Source: Lineus longissimus
Taxonomy: Eukaryota; Nemertea; Pilidiophora; Heteronemertea; Lineidae
Direction: 5' to 3'
Assembly (NCBI RefSeq): GCF_910592395.1
Contig: NC_088309.1
Span: 5,768,501 to 5,832,500, forward strand
Length of the DNA stretch: 64,000 nucleotides
In this document: positions 22,618 through 34,200 of the stretch, in pieces
How the letters are laid out: each line of letters starts with the position of its first letter
Numbering within the stretch: position 1 is the stretch's first letter
Position numbers and translations under genes: made by a program
The notes under the pieces: model-generated
The model's input: only the letters and a program-made list of their open reading frames with translations
Told to the model about the DNA's origin: nothing
Database searches by the model: none

Positions 22618-25600
22618 ATGCCCATCGAGATACGTAGTGCTGCCCTCTCTCAGGCAGAGAGGACGATAAAGGTAAGAAGGAAGGAATAATGATCACATGT
22701 CGCAGCAAGTCTTTGCTTGTTGACATTCTCCAAGCAGACTATCTCTGCCAGTACAAATTTCCATGCGGAACCATGAGATTTTGGATCTGTCACTGGCGTG
22801 TGACAATATTAGATGTTCCCCACCACATTCACTGGGCAACACTGGAACTTTGGTAAATCCTTTGCTATCATTTTCAGGAACTGAGAGAGGAAAATTCAGT
22901 TCTGAAAAGGGAACTGAATGAGACGCAGTCTTTGTACAAACAGCTTGTGATGGAGAATGATAAAGAGACATTCCATGAGAGGCGGGTCATGCTAATCAAG
23001 TCTCAACTCATACAGATGGAAAGACAGGTTTGTAGTGCCATTGCTTTGTATCACCTAGTTCAGACTGACTTGAGTCATAATGTACTAATCATAAAAATAG
23101 AGTTTGATCATCACTGCACCTGGTTAAACTTCGCTCTCTTCTGGGTATTTCAGGTGCTGCTGTTGACAGAGGGCCTTGGTTCTCGATCCACCACATTGTT
23201 TGAAGTGGAGAACTCCCTGTCCTATCTTGCTGACACATGCAGGTAAACCTGCATTGGACTTCATATTTTCCTCATGCTGTGGAAGTGGTATGAAGCGAGT
23301 GCTCTGATGTGATGTGATATTAATGAGAACAAGAAAGTCTCTCTAATAAATTCTAGTTTAAAATTTTATTTGTGCAAAGGGATTCATCATAATAAGCTTG
23401 GTAGAAGTACAACTAGATACCATAAATGTAGTTTACAACATTGTCCGCTGGTCCCTATTGATACCATTGTAATATGCTACCGAAACTGCTCTTAATTGCA
23501 AGTGCCTGTGAGAAATTTCTGCACAAAAAAATGTACCGGTATTGCTTTGGCTACCATCTTCTTTGCAAGTTTGTCCATTATTAGAATTTGAAACAAACAA
23601 TGCTGTTTATCAATTCATATAACGGTACTTTGCAGAACATTCATTGCTCAAGAAACTCACAGTCCAGAAATCCCGATTCAGAGAGCACAGTTAATCAAGA
23701 TGGTTGAAAGCGCCGAGTCAGCTAGAATTAAACTCTACAAGAATCTTGAGAACAACACAGCAGAGAACCTTGCCAAACCACTGATGATGATGGAAACATT
23801 TCTAAAACCGAACCAGGAGAAACCTGTCACCATGTTAGATGTCTGTAATGGGAAAACGGATCATATTAATCTAAAACAAGTAGTAAGTTGTAGGCAGTAT
23901 TCAACCTACCTTTACCTAACATACAACCTAGCATGCTTATGCTCTCCCTGTTATCTAAGTGATCAAGAGCCTACATGTAGGTTGGAGTAAGTCTCCAAAG
24001 GCATAGGCATTTTATTGTCCCATATATGCATTTCCTTTCTTTATTTCAGGGAAAGTTAGAAACAAAGTTAGTGGGAGTCTACAAGTGCCTTTCTGCTGTA
24101 CAGCATTCCCTTTCATCTGTGATGTCCATCAAGAATGGCACAGTCCATTTGTCTAACCACCTCAGCCCGGCAGCGTATGAGAGAGTCAACGGACAGATCT
24201 CAAAAGCCTGTAGCCAACTGAGGGAAGTGAACATGGAGCTACTCGAACTCTCCCTACTACTGCCCACAGCCCCTTGGGTAGGTTTATGTGTAGAAAGTGA
24301 AGGCCAAAATTTGCTGTATTCGTTTTGTTGTTATGACCTCTTTTCTCTGTGTACGCGTAACAGTCCTTGCAATGATTACATTGATGCCAATGTCATACCA
24401 TTCACATTGTTTTTCCAGCCTGCTCTTCAAAAGTCACGAATAAAAGAGATCACTGCAGAAAATGTCCTATCGAAACTTCCAAAGTTTCCTCGCAGCAAAC
24501 AGTCGGAAGCCAGAAGTCTTGTGGAGAGCCTGTTAAAAGCTATGAACTATACTCTGTATGTCTCCAATCTTGAGGTAAGATAAAGATATATGAGACCTTT
24601 GATACTACAAAGTGGTTTATTTAAAGGCCTACTCTGTTCAAAAATTTGAAAAAATAAACTCGAATTTGAAAATTTCTAATTCTGTAAATACTCACTGACT
24701 ATAGTACAAGTGGTGTAGACAGATATACAGATACTTAGTTCATTGGTAACTGTTATCTTGTAGGGTCAAGTGCTCAAAGATGAGGTGAAGTTCCACCAGA
24801 CTCTGTATGACCTTCAGATTGCCTACATCAATGACCTCTTCAAGGTCATTCAGGATGGTTATGCTACATTCCAAGATAATACTCAGGAACTACTGGTTGA
24901 TCCTTTACGAGGTAAGTACCGGCACTCGAGCAGTTCGCTATTAAATACACTGTGAACATATTTCTTGGTTGAGCAACACTAAACTGTCAGTGGACCTTTT
25001 GCGATTATGTATCACTTTCTTAACTGGATTTTGAAAATTGGCTCTTTCTTTCAGCTGTCATGAAAGAATACTGCGAAATGAAGGAAACTGCCTCAGAAGA
25101 TTCCCTCCGAACATTCCTGACTTCATTTAAACAGCATGCCGACGAGATACAGACAGCAATTGAAAGTCTCAGCATTCCCAAGGAGGAGGAGAGCGAGGGA
25201 GTTAGAGCATTGTCGACATTTGGTGAAGCATTTCTTAAGAGGCTCGAAGAAGAGGAAGGATTGTGTCGGGAGAGGCGGGACACTGCCATTGGGGAGGTTG
25301 AAATGGTGAAGTCACAGCGTGAAGCTTTCATAGCCGAGCTACAGGCAGAACTCGTGGCAAAGCCAGAGGAGGAGGAACCAGTACAAGATCCAAAGGCTGA
25401 ATACCAGAAAATAATAGACGAAGATACCGCAGAAGGTGTTGCAACGAATTCTCCTAGTATTGCTCAAGATACATCACCTGAAAGCAATAGCAATCATGAT
25501 GATGACTGTTCATGTGGTGGGAAAAAGGTCGGTCCTCTTGCAAGGCGTTCCAGACAGAAGGTGGCAGATTTAGCGAAAGGTTCACCAAAATGCTGCGATG

Positions 25601-25971
25601 ATAAAACTGATGAGAAGACTGTAAAAAGAGAGAAGGAGAACATTGCGACTCTGAGTGGTGATAAGACTACAACACCAAGTAGGCCTACCCCGAGTAAAAT
25701 GGGCCTTCCCAAACCCGTGCGTAGAAGTGGCATTCCAGTTGACAGGACGCCCTCTCGCACACCGGTTCCAAAGAAGACTCCTGCAAGCAGTATGAACAGA
25801 TCAAGGTCAGGAAGCCTGACAAGGTCAAAGTCAGGCAGTAGAGAAAATCTGTTGAGTACTCCTGGGACTCCTAGTTCTCCAAACTCTACTCGGGCGAGTT
25901 TGGCTGCGGGGAACCATAAGGTTGTTCCAGGTATTCCGATGAGGTCTCTCAATTTGAAACGCGATGGTTGA
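22618..25971 (+). CDS. Coiled-coil protein with basic Ser/Pro-rich tail, eight exons, family not recognised
   Basis: The coding exons are 22618-22671, 22878-23027, 23154-23242, 23636-23882, 24050-24277, 24419-24574, 24764-24911 and 25055-25971. They sum to 1989 nt, or 662 aa, with every junction in frame. I chose the start because the first ATG after an in-frame TGA feeds phase 0 into exon 2. The N-terminal 70 residues (IKELREENSVLKRELNE and on) form a coiled coil. A long helical middle follows, with a second coiled coil near 400-460 (FLKRLEEEEGL). The last 200 residues are basic and rich in Ser, Pro and Thr, with an SxIP-type motif in RRSGIPVDRTPSRTPVPKK at 582-585. SxIP motifs in such tails bind EB-type microtubule end proteins, so a microtubule or centrosome role is plausible but is inference only. 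I do not recognise the family. Confidence 0.82.
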
Positions 25972-26343
25972 TTGAGCGTGAAGAAGGCATGCATACTTTA
26001 TATTGAAATCGTTTTTATAAATGAGATTGAAGACATTATGTGACCTGCTGCCAAATTCTGATATAACCTGAAGTCGCAAATGGGTTTCTTCAAGCAGTGG
26101 GCATCTGTCCTATTCTCAATTTTCTAGGTCGCTATTTTGGCGGCAAATAATTTTAGTTGTTCGTCATGATGGCAACTATATTTTACAGGATATACATGTA
26201 TGTAAATGTATACAGATAGTGGTCCATTTATGCATGTGATCTTTTTACCGGTAATTGTCATGGGCCTGATATATTGGAGAATATTTCCATGCATGTATTT
26301 GTTATGCAAACACAAATGTAGGCCTGCCTTCGATGGGTAAATG

Positions 26344-26349
26344 AATAAA
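26344..26349 (+). terminator. Likely polyadenylation signal of the coiled-coil gene
   Basis: AATAAA occurs 370 bp after the stop codon, the first hexamer downstream. Others further on, for example near 26632, could be alternatives. Confidence 0.45.
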
Positions 26350-28120
26350 ATAGGCATTGAAGATACTTTGTGAATCTGTGCTAGCTTCCTCCATTAACAT
26401 GCACAAACAGCATTTTGATTCCATTCCATTACAAATAGTATCATATCTACCTCATTCAAACTACGTCATTAATCCTGCGAGCACATTCGGTTGAGATTGT
26501 TTGAAGATGCTCTGTTTTAATGGGTGTGTTTTAAAGACCTACATCATTCCTTCACTGATCTTTACTTCGTATTTTATAGATAATTTACCTGTCAGTGGGC
26601 TATTCTCGTGTCATTTTCTATGTGTATGTACAATAAACAGTGTATAGCGAGCCGTGTAACACATGTAAGTTTGTGGCAGTAAGCAAAGGCTTATTTGTTG
26701 TACCCGGTACATGTATTCTATACTATTTAGATTGTCCTCAACATGCATCTTGGCATTGGCTCATTTAGTACAAGTACCTGCTCATTGGAATGTCTTTAAC
26801 ACAAATGTTGTAAGGAATTTTATGTGTTGTAAATTGATTGGTTTCCCTTTGTATAAATATCCTTCTTTTTGATGGATTTATGTCAATTTTCCATCCAAAT
26901 AATCAATCGGACAATCATGTTCATCCTGTGGAACAACGTAGGCAGCAACCGAGACAGCCTGTTGTCGCTCTGGTATTGAGGACCAGAATATTTTCAAATC
27001 TTGGGAACCACTATAACATATGGAATTCAGAGTCATTTTCAAGGTACTCATCTGTACATACTATGTACGTTGAATAAAATTGGTGAGAGAAACTGGAAAA
27101 TACATATACATGTAATGTATGTGAAAACATGTACCGTATGTGAATCGTTGATAGTGTGCATGCCGTATGTGAATACATGTACATGTATGTGAATCTTTGA
27201 TATTGTAAAATAAATGTGCATGCCGTTGTGATATTATAAAAAGGTAGCTGGTCTTCCTTAAATGAATCGTGTTCATGTATTGTACATACTGTATAGTCCT
27301 GTGTTCAAGTGATGGTTTATAGGTGGCGCTAGTCATCGTTTGTTGCACTGACAACAAATACATATTCCATGAAAGTACGATGGAAGTGGGTTTAGCTCTT
27401 AATCAGCTAGGTCATTTTCTCACTGCAGTCACTGGAATATTACACTTGGCCTTCGCAGTTTGGCCTAGTGCGATAAGCATCTTTTGATAGTATGACCATT
27501 TTCCCACCAACTGCTCTAGCAGTAATTTGAATTAGCAAACACTATTTGGGCTGGTGTAGTTTTCCATCAGTAATGACTGCAGCTGAAATACAGGTTGTTA
27601 AAAAAATATTTGCTCAAATTCCCTATTTTACTCTTGTTCAGCAAAACCTCTCCGATACTAAATGATACTCAATAGTCAATTATTATTGTGTAAATGATTA
27701 TGTACCAGAAACATCAATAAATACTTGAATTAAAACTACTACATGTATTTCTGATCATTACTTTCTTTTCGTCTTCATGAATTTTAGTGTCCTCTACTGA
27801 TAGCCTAAGTACGCTCTTGACCAAGAACAGCTTGGCTGCAGATAGTGTAAATGATGCTACTGAGAATGCCACATGCAACAGTAGCATCAGTACATGTAAA
27901 AAAGTCTGCTAGTCCAAAGCATCCCACCTTTCATCAGTTCAGCCCGCAATGTGTGCAGTTACAGCAGTTCTATACACAACTGCCCAAGACTACCAGTACT
28001 GGTAGAATTGTCTGAAGTACAACAGCCCGCCAACCAAGCAAAGGTGTCATATCTCTCATTAACTCTTATGAGGGATACTTTTGCAATCTCATTTTTAGAT
28101 TCACAGTCCTGTTCCGGTGA
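26350..28120. other. Intergenic stretch
   Basis: No coding exon was recognised. Near 27110-27230 a phrase gtatgtgaat...gtgcatgccg recurs twice among acatgtac words and forms a short decayed repeat. A second phrase gtatgtgaatac...acatg lies between the copies. Nothing else could be supported. Confidence 0.5.
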
Positions 28121-28139
28121 CGAAAGCTGTCTGTTGTCT

Positions 28140-28330
28140 CAATTCGCCCTGATGGTGATTGTAAAGCTGGGCCTTAATGCAGGTCCCAGATGGCCAGAAC
28201 TCCTCCCTCATGGCTGCTGGGCATTTTGTCAGGATGTGTTTGACAGTCATTGGATCAGTGCTGCAGGAGCAGAGGTCTTTCTCTCCAATTCCAAACTTGT
28301 CACAAAGACAGTATTGTACTTTTCAGTAGC
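28140..28330 (-). pseudogene. Non-LTR retrotransposon C-terminal fragment
   Basis: On the minus strand one frame reads CDKFGIGEKDLCSC, then STDPMTVKHILTKCP, then AAMREEFWPSG. A short Cys-x-Cys pair followed by a T-V-x-H-I-L-x-x-C-P motif is the zinc-binding region near the end of the reverse transcriptase/RNase H ORF in several non-LTR retrotransposon groups. Frames either side are broken (an upstream part near 28330-28520 reads in other frames), so it is a dead fragment. The clade is not assigned. Confidence 0.65.
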
Positions 28331-28699
28331 TGAAGTAAGCAATTCATGTTCCACCAATGTTCTCCAGTGTTCACTCTGCACTTGGAAGTGTTTTTGGAAC
28401 TATTTCTCCTCTGAGGTACAGGATGAGTGTTTTTTGCATGCCTTTGGATAAGCACCAGTTGGGTATATTGAGCGAGTGACTCGGTCGTCTTTGGCAAGAT
28501 TGAGGAAGGGATCCATTCCAAGCTTCTCATGTTTCTCACTTGGTGTAGTTAAGCTTGCCCTGTCACATAGTACAAGACCCCTCGGTTTTTCATCTCATTT
28601 GAAGAAAGAAGCAATTTTGGGTCTAGTGTCTTACTAAAGGACACAAGGACGAACAACAGTGATCCTTCTGAGAGTCAGACCCATAACCTCATCTAATCA

Positions 28700-30090
28700 T
28701 GCACTCCCATACATCAAGCAATGAGATCACATCCAGTGTCTTTGATTGTGATTGATCCACCCACCAATCCTGTGCTCATTCGACAGTCCCTGTAAAATTT
28801 CTTCAATGCAGATGACACATTTAATAGTTTTTGCCTCCAGACTTTGTTTCCTGGAAAGGTCAACTGCCAGTGTCTGTCCTATCAGGATAACGGGTCATGG
28901 TAGTCAACACAACAAGTATACACACATTCAATCTTGACTGTCAGAACATCAGTCCTGTCATGCTTATGATCAAAGTAGACCAATAGCACATCTCAGCTCT
29001 GGGACAAATTTTCTACTTATAAAGCCAAGGCAACTACAGCTGTCCATGCTTGGTATTAATACAACTACCCATCTAAATGGAGGGGGCAGCTCAATGATTT
29101 TTAGAATAACCTACCTTGATTTACTGATAATCCAACTAGTTTTGACTCCCCCTTCATGAAGGATCCAGTGTCTTTGACTGTACTTCAATTATCCAATCCT
29201 GTGCTGGAAACATAGTCATAACAACCATGATATACACACAACCCATCTTGACTGTCAGACTACCAGTACCGTCATCCTTTTATCTTTACCACATCCAAAC
29301 TCCGAGGACAACTTTTCTATTCATTGCCAAAGACAGCCTTCCATGCCTGTCAGGACAACCCTTGATTTATACATGTGCAACAAGCAATATTGATTGACTG
29401 GACAACCCACCACAATTTTTAGAATGACAACCTGTCTTGATTGACTGATAATCCAACCCGTTTTGATTGAGTCAGTACAGCCTGTTGACTGTGTGAGACG
29501 GACTAGTCTTGTCATGTCACAACTGGACTTGATTGTAATCATGTCCCACAACTTAACTTTATTACCTGACTAGACAACCTGCCCTGTCAAGCTTATGCAA
29601 GGACAGCCTATGATGTTTGTCAGGAAACTCAGTCTTCATATTCGGGAAAGACCACCTTGTCATTGTCAAGACAAACCATCTTGGTTTATATCACAATGAC
29701 CAGGCATCAGGCCAGCTTATTTGATTGTCAAGGTTGCACTGCTAGGACAGCCCGTCATGCTTGTAAGATAGTCTCCTTGCTCATCAAGCTTGAAGTGGCA
29801 GCTGGTGTCTTGGCCAACTTAACAATCTTGACTGATTTAACCATCTTGATTTTCAGAACCGGACTAGGTCATGGCAAGACCAGCTGATTTCATTTTCAGG
29901 ACAACCCGACCAACCTGCCAGGACAGGCATGCAGACAGTTCATCAGGAAACCCATCCCTATCCGTGTGACAGCCTGTGTCTGGCCAGCACATCAAGCTCA
30001 TCAGATCCATATTGATTGCCAGGGAGAACTCTGGTCAAAATGTCAGGACCACCCATTCAAATTTTCAGAACAATCTGTCTTAATCGAAAT
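28700..30090. repeat. Degenerate repeat field, gacaacc / ttgactgtcag phrases
   Basis: Phrases such as ttgactgtcag, ggacaaccc, cttgattg and tgtcaggac recur every 25-60 bp through about 1.4 kb, for example near 28930, 29245, 29345, 29400, 29430, 29620, 29670 and 29895. Copies are heavily diverged and the period drifts. This looks like an old minisatellite or a repeatedly duplicated segment. No long open frame crosses it. Confidence 0.45.
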
Positions 30091-31023
30091 CCAAACCATT
30101 TTGGATTGTTAAAATGAGTTTAAAGAAAGCTCATGGTTCACATTTACTTGATTTATTTTGGCAAAGAACTTTGTACAAAATATACAACCTTGACACAGTT
30201 TAACACTTCCTTGTCTGTCAACCATCATCTATCATGTACATAACTATACCGACATATCATTCTGTTGGGATACTTGCACATGATCATCCAGACAAGCAGT
30301 GACTTAACATGCTTAGTAGGCCTGATAAAAAATTAGTTGTTGCTTGTCCCTAACGAACCCCCACCCTATTTTTTTATCTGGCCTTGATAAAGTATAATAA
30401 AATCTATACATGTACAAAATGTTTCAACTTTTTAGGCCTGCAGGCCCTTTGATCATGAGTATACTATTTTCCAAATGACAATTTGGCCAAGTGGATATCA
30501 AACCTTAGTGGATATCAAACCTCACTACCACAGTCCTCAAAACTTTGAATAAAATTTTATAAAGAGACAATTAACATCTAGAGTGAGTGGTGATGTCCTT
30601 AAAAATTAACAGGCAAGTGTCTCTTAGTGTTAAATCACTCATCAACCTAAAATTTGGAATGGATGGATTAGGATAAAATACTTCAAAACTCAACAAGAAG
30701 ATACAAAATAGCTTCTATTTATCACAGAAATTTACAAGACTACTGACCAAATTAATCCCTAGTCAGACAATGAGCAAATTCAAATTTATGGCATAAGGAG
30801 ATATTTTGAGAAAATGTGCCTTAATATACCACACCGAGGCTCATCAGATCTCTATTCTGATGTGGGATTGTCATCCCGACAATCGTGCCAGGGCCAGTAT
30901 TTGTACACACCCAATGAATAATTTTCTACGAAGTCTCACCCCTGAAGGGTGTACATGAAACCTGGCTCAAGTTGGTGGTGTTTGTACATAATGACCACGC
31001 ATCAGTTGAGCCCTCAGACATTG
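30091..31023. other. Intergenic stretch before the EFCAB5 3' end
   Basis: AT-rich sequence with no coding exon recognised. It lies beyond the likely 3' end of the minus-strand EFCAB5 transcript. Confidence 0.5.
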
Positions 31024-31142
31024 GGTGATATGAATAAAGACTAGCAAATGCTTTTACTTCAATTTTGTACAGAAAGGCCAAGTGTAAATGTACATGGAGT
31101 TTTAGATAAAAGCATTTACTACTCTTTATTCATATCACCCAT
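31024..31142. terminator. Inverted repeat carrying AATAAA on both strands
   Basis: A 34-35 bp inverted repeat with about three mismatches has arms 31024-31057 and 31108-31142 around a 50-bp loop. The left arm contains AATAAA on the plus strand (31033-31038). The right arm contains it on the minus strand (31125-31130), 98 bp past the EFCAB5 stop codon, where a poly(A) signal is expected. The minus-strand signal is probably the real terminator of EFCAB5. Confidence 0.7.
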
Positions 31143-31227
31143 TATGCCAAGTTAAGATAATGCCAGTGGTGGTGACAAAACTGATTTTGAACAAGCTGGG
31201 TCCAGATGTGGAATGTACCTCCTCATT

Positions 31228-34200
31228 CTACTCGATCTCTTGCTCATCTCCAGCAGTTGCAGAGTCAGCGATTGTCTCAGCTGGCTCCGCAACTTCAGTT
31301 TGTTCTTGTTGCTGTTTTTCTGCTGTATCTTCCTCCGGTTTAGCCTCGGCGTCAGTGGGTGGCGGCGGCGTACTGCTCTGCACAGGTGGAAGGACCTTGT
31401 TCTTGCGCATCTTGCCTGTGTGCTCGATGAGGGAGAGGCAGACAAAGACCCAGTTGTAGAGGTACTGAGCCGGGATTGACCCATGCTTGGCTACAGCACC
31501 ATGTGGCACATCTGTATAAGGAAATAAAAGTTTTAAAAATTTCACAGACTTTTCAGAAACCTTTAACATGATTGCCAATGGTCTCTAGGTCACCCACGAT
31601 TGTGGCGGTCCGTTTGAAAGGGTTCAATGTAAGTAATTGAGTGAGACACCAAATTGTTCTTGTTCCCTCAAATGCAAGTGGCAACATGCTGACTAGAGTT
31701 GGAAGGGCACACTGGCCACCTGTCATTACTTTAGAATTGCTTCAATGTTATAGGTTTTACGTACCATTGAGATGCTCCGCAATAACTTCTGCCGGGATGA
31801 GTGTTTCCGTAATGGTAGGGTCATACTTCATTATTGCATTGCTTAGGCTCGTATCAACAAACTGAAAAGAAATTATTGAAATCATTTGCTTGAAAGAAAT
31901 CGAACCAGTAGTTCATGCTCCAAAGCCTTAAATGATGTGGACAAAACATTTTTGAATGGACTATAGTCAAGCCAGATCAAGTTCCCTGCATAAATAGTCA
32001 CCTGAATACCACTAATATGACCCTCTACATTTAGCTCCTGCCAGCCCCCCTTTTATTACTCACCTGTTTGCATCCGCCCCATTCACCAAAGACACCCTCT
32101 TGTGCCTTCTCAGGATAGAAGATACTGAGCACAGCTTGGATGATGTCATGGATGATCTTTGGTGGTTCCTTATAGCTCCGCAACTCAGCGTAGGCACGGC
32201 CGTCCAGCTTGGACACGTTCTCCCTCAGGTCCATCAGCATGAGGTGATCGAACATAACCTCCACGTTCTTCGAATCTAACGCACCTGAGTCTGTAACATA
32301 AAGAGATGTATTTGATGAAAGACATGGACAGATTGACACAGTGGCAGTGCATTGATGGCCATATTGTTGCCATATGCTGCTTTATTTCAATCTCTCTATC
32401 AGATTGTGCCGGCATTTTGCAAATGGCCATACCTTCTGATTCCTTGCAGACCTCAGCGTAAGCCATCTGCAGCAGCTTAAACATCTTCATCATTTCCTTA
32501 TTCTCAATCTTAGGCAGTTTCTTTAGCGCTCCGATACTTATGTCGACGACTGCTACTGCCACACCATTGTTATCTCTGAGCGGTATGGCCAGGTGGCGTT
32601 CCCCGTACGCATCTGCTGTGACGCTCTCAGAGTTGTCCACGCACTTGAAAAGATAGTCCCTGAAATGAAAAAATACAATTAATGATGAAACGTTCTTATA
32701 AATTCTCGCATGTCTCATACACGCTCATATCCTACAACAAACATCTAATTCTGATATTATAACATTCTGTTTTTCAGTCCAGACGACATTTCGCCGGTTA
32801 AGGAGTGCCTGTACAAAAGCCAATATTACGTCTTATTGGCCCATGTGGAACAGACACACCAAACTGGCTAAATAGCATTGACAAAGATATATTACAGTAG
32901 TATAGTAACTGTAACCGAAAATTTGGTAGTTTACAGTGGCTGACACAGCCCAGGTACATCTCTACAAAAACTGTTCCAGCATCTGATGCAATATAGACTG
33001 GATAAGACTGGAAACATGTTTTCAGACTGAAACATCTAGCTATCTTGCATCAGAGAGAAGACAAATATCACACAGTAAACTGTATCTTCTTTGATAGGAC
33101 ATCCATCTTGGGTGTGGGCCATGACGTGACATTTGACAACGTGGACGAAAACCCAGAGTGGGGCAATACAACATAATGTAGAGAACTATTGCAGTTCTTG
33201 TGCGAAAAGATACACATTGCAACCACTTCAATAGAATAGTGAATAGAAACATTGAAACTAATGAAAGACAAAAAATGTGGCAATGCTGAAAAAGATAATG
33301 ATATCAAACCCATAATAAAACATTGTTTGTATCCCTGTACTGAGAACAGCATCACCCACAAACGCTTATTTGGTACTGTATATACAGCTCCATTATTTTT
33401 GTGTTATTTTCAGATTTTGATTCCAGTTATTTCTGCAATCATTCTATGCTGAAATAATGAAGGAGACTGGAATTTTGCCTAAATGATTTTACTACTGTTA
33501 CGAATTTCAGAACAATGTAATCCATCAGAACTTTTTTTTCGTTCACTGAAATCTTTTTAGATTCAATTAATCTGTTGGAAAAATAAACTGAACATCCTTC
33601 AGACTTTTGACTGGATTAGACAAATTTGACGCTGTTCTCAATAAGTCTGGGTCCAGGAGCATGCAATTATACTGAAAGTTTAGTGCTAAACTGTGATTTC
33701 TATCATGAAATTTGTCTTATCATGTATATAAGCCATCTGTGAAAACACTGTCAGTGGGGATCATGCTGGGCAACAACAGGCAGTCATTATATATTGTGGA
33801 GGGGTAATTGAGTCATTTACATGTATGATAATTTTTGTGACATGTGAAAGTGGTTTATATCGAGATGGGGCTTACTATGTCCTTAAAAACCCTGTAAAAT
33901 AAAAATAAACGACTTATTAATCTTCTGTTTATTTGGTAGGAAACAATGACAATTACTATTTTGGGCAATCTTGCAGTTTAAAACTGTTCATAGGAAGGAG
34001 GTAAAGATCGAGTGTGTGAACATTTTGATGATATTGATTGAGTAGGGGCAGAGGAGGTTGTTGGGTTTTAGCTTACGTACATATATTTTTGTTTAGGGGA
34101 TTCTGAGTGAAAGGTTACAAATACAATGTATAAATTTGTTTCCATATTGGATTATCAAAGAAGAAATTAATACCCAAATAAGAAGAAGAGAATCCACCAG

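Noticed and set aside
25494-25994. 166-codon minus-strand frame opposite the coiled-coil gene's last exon
   Set aside because: It is the shadow of a Ser/Pro/Arg-rich coding exon; the plus strand has consistent splicing and phase.
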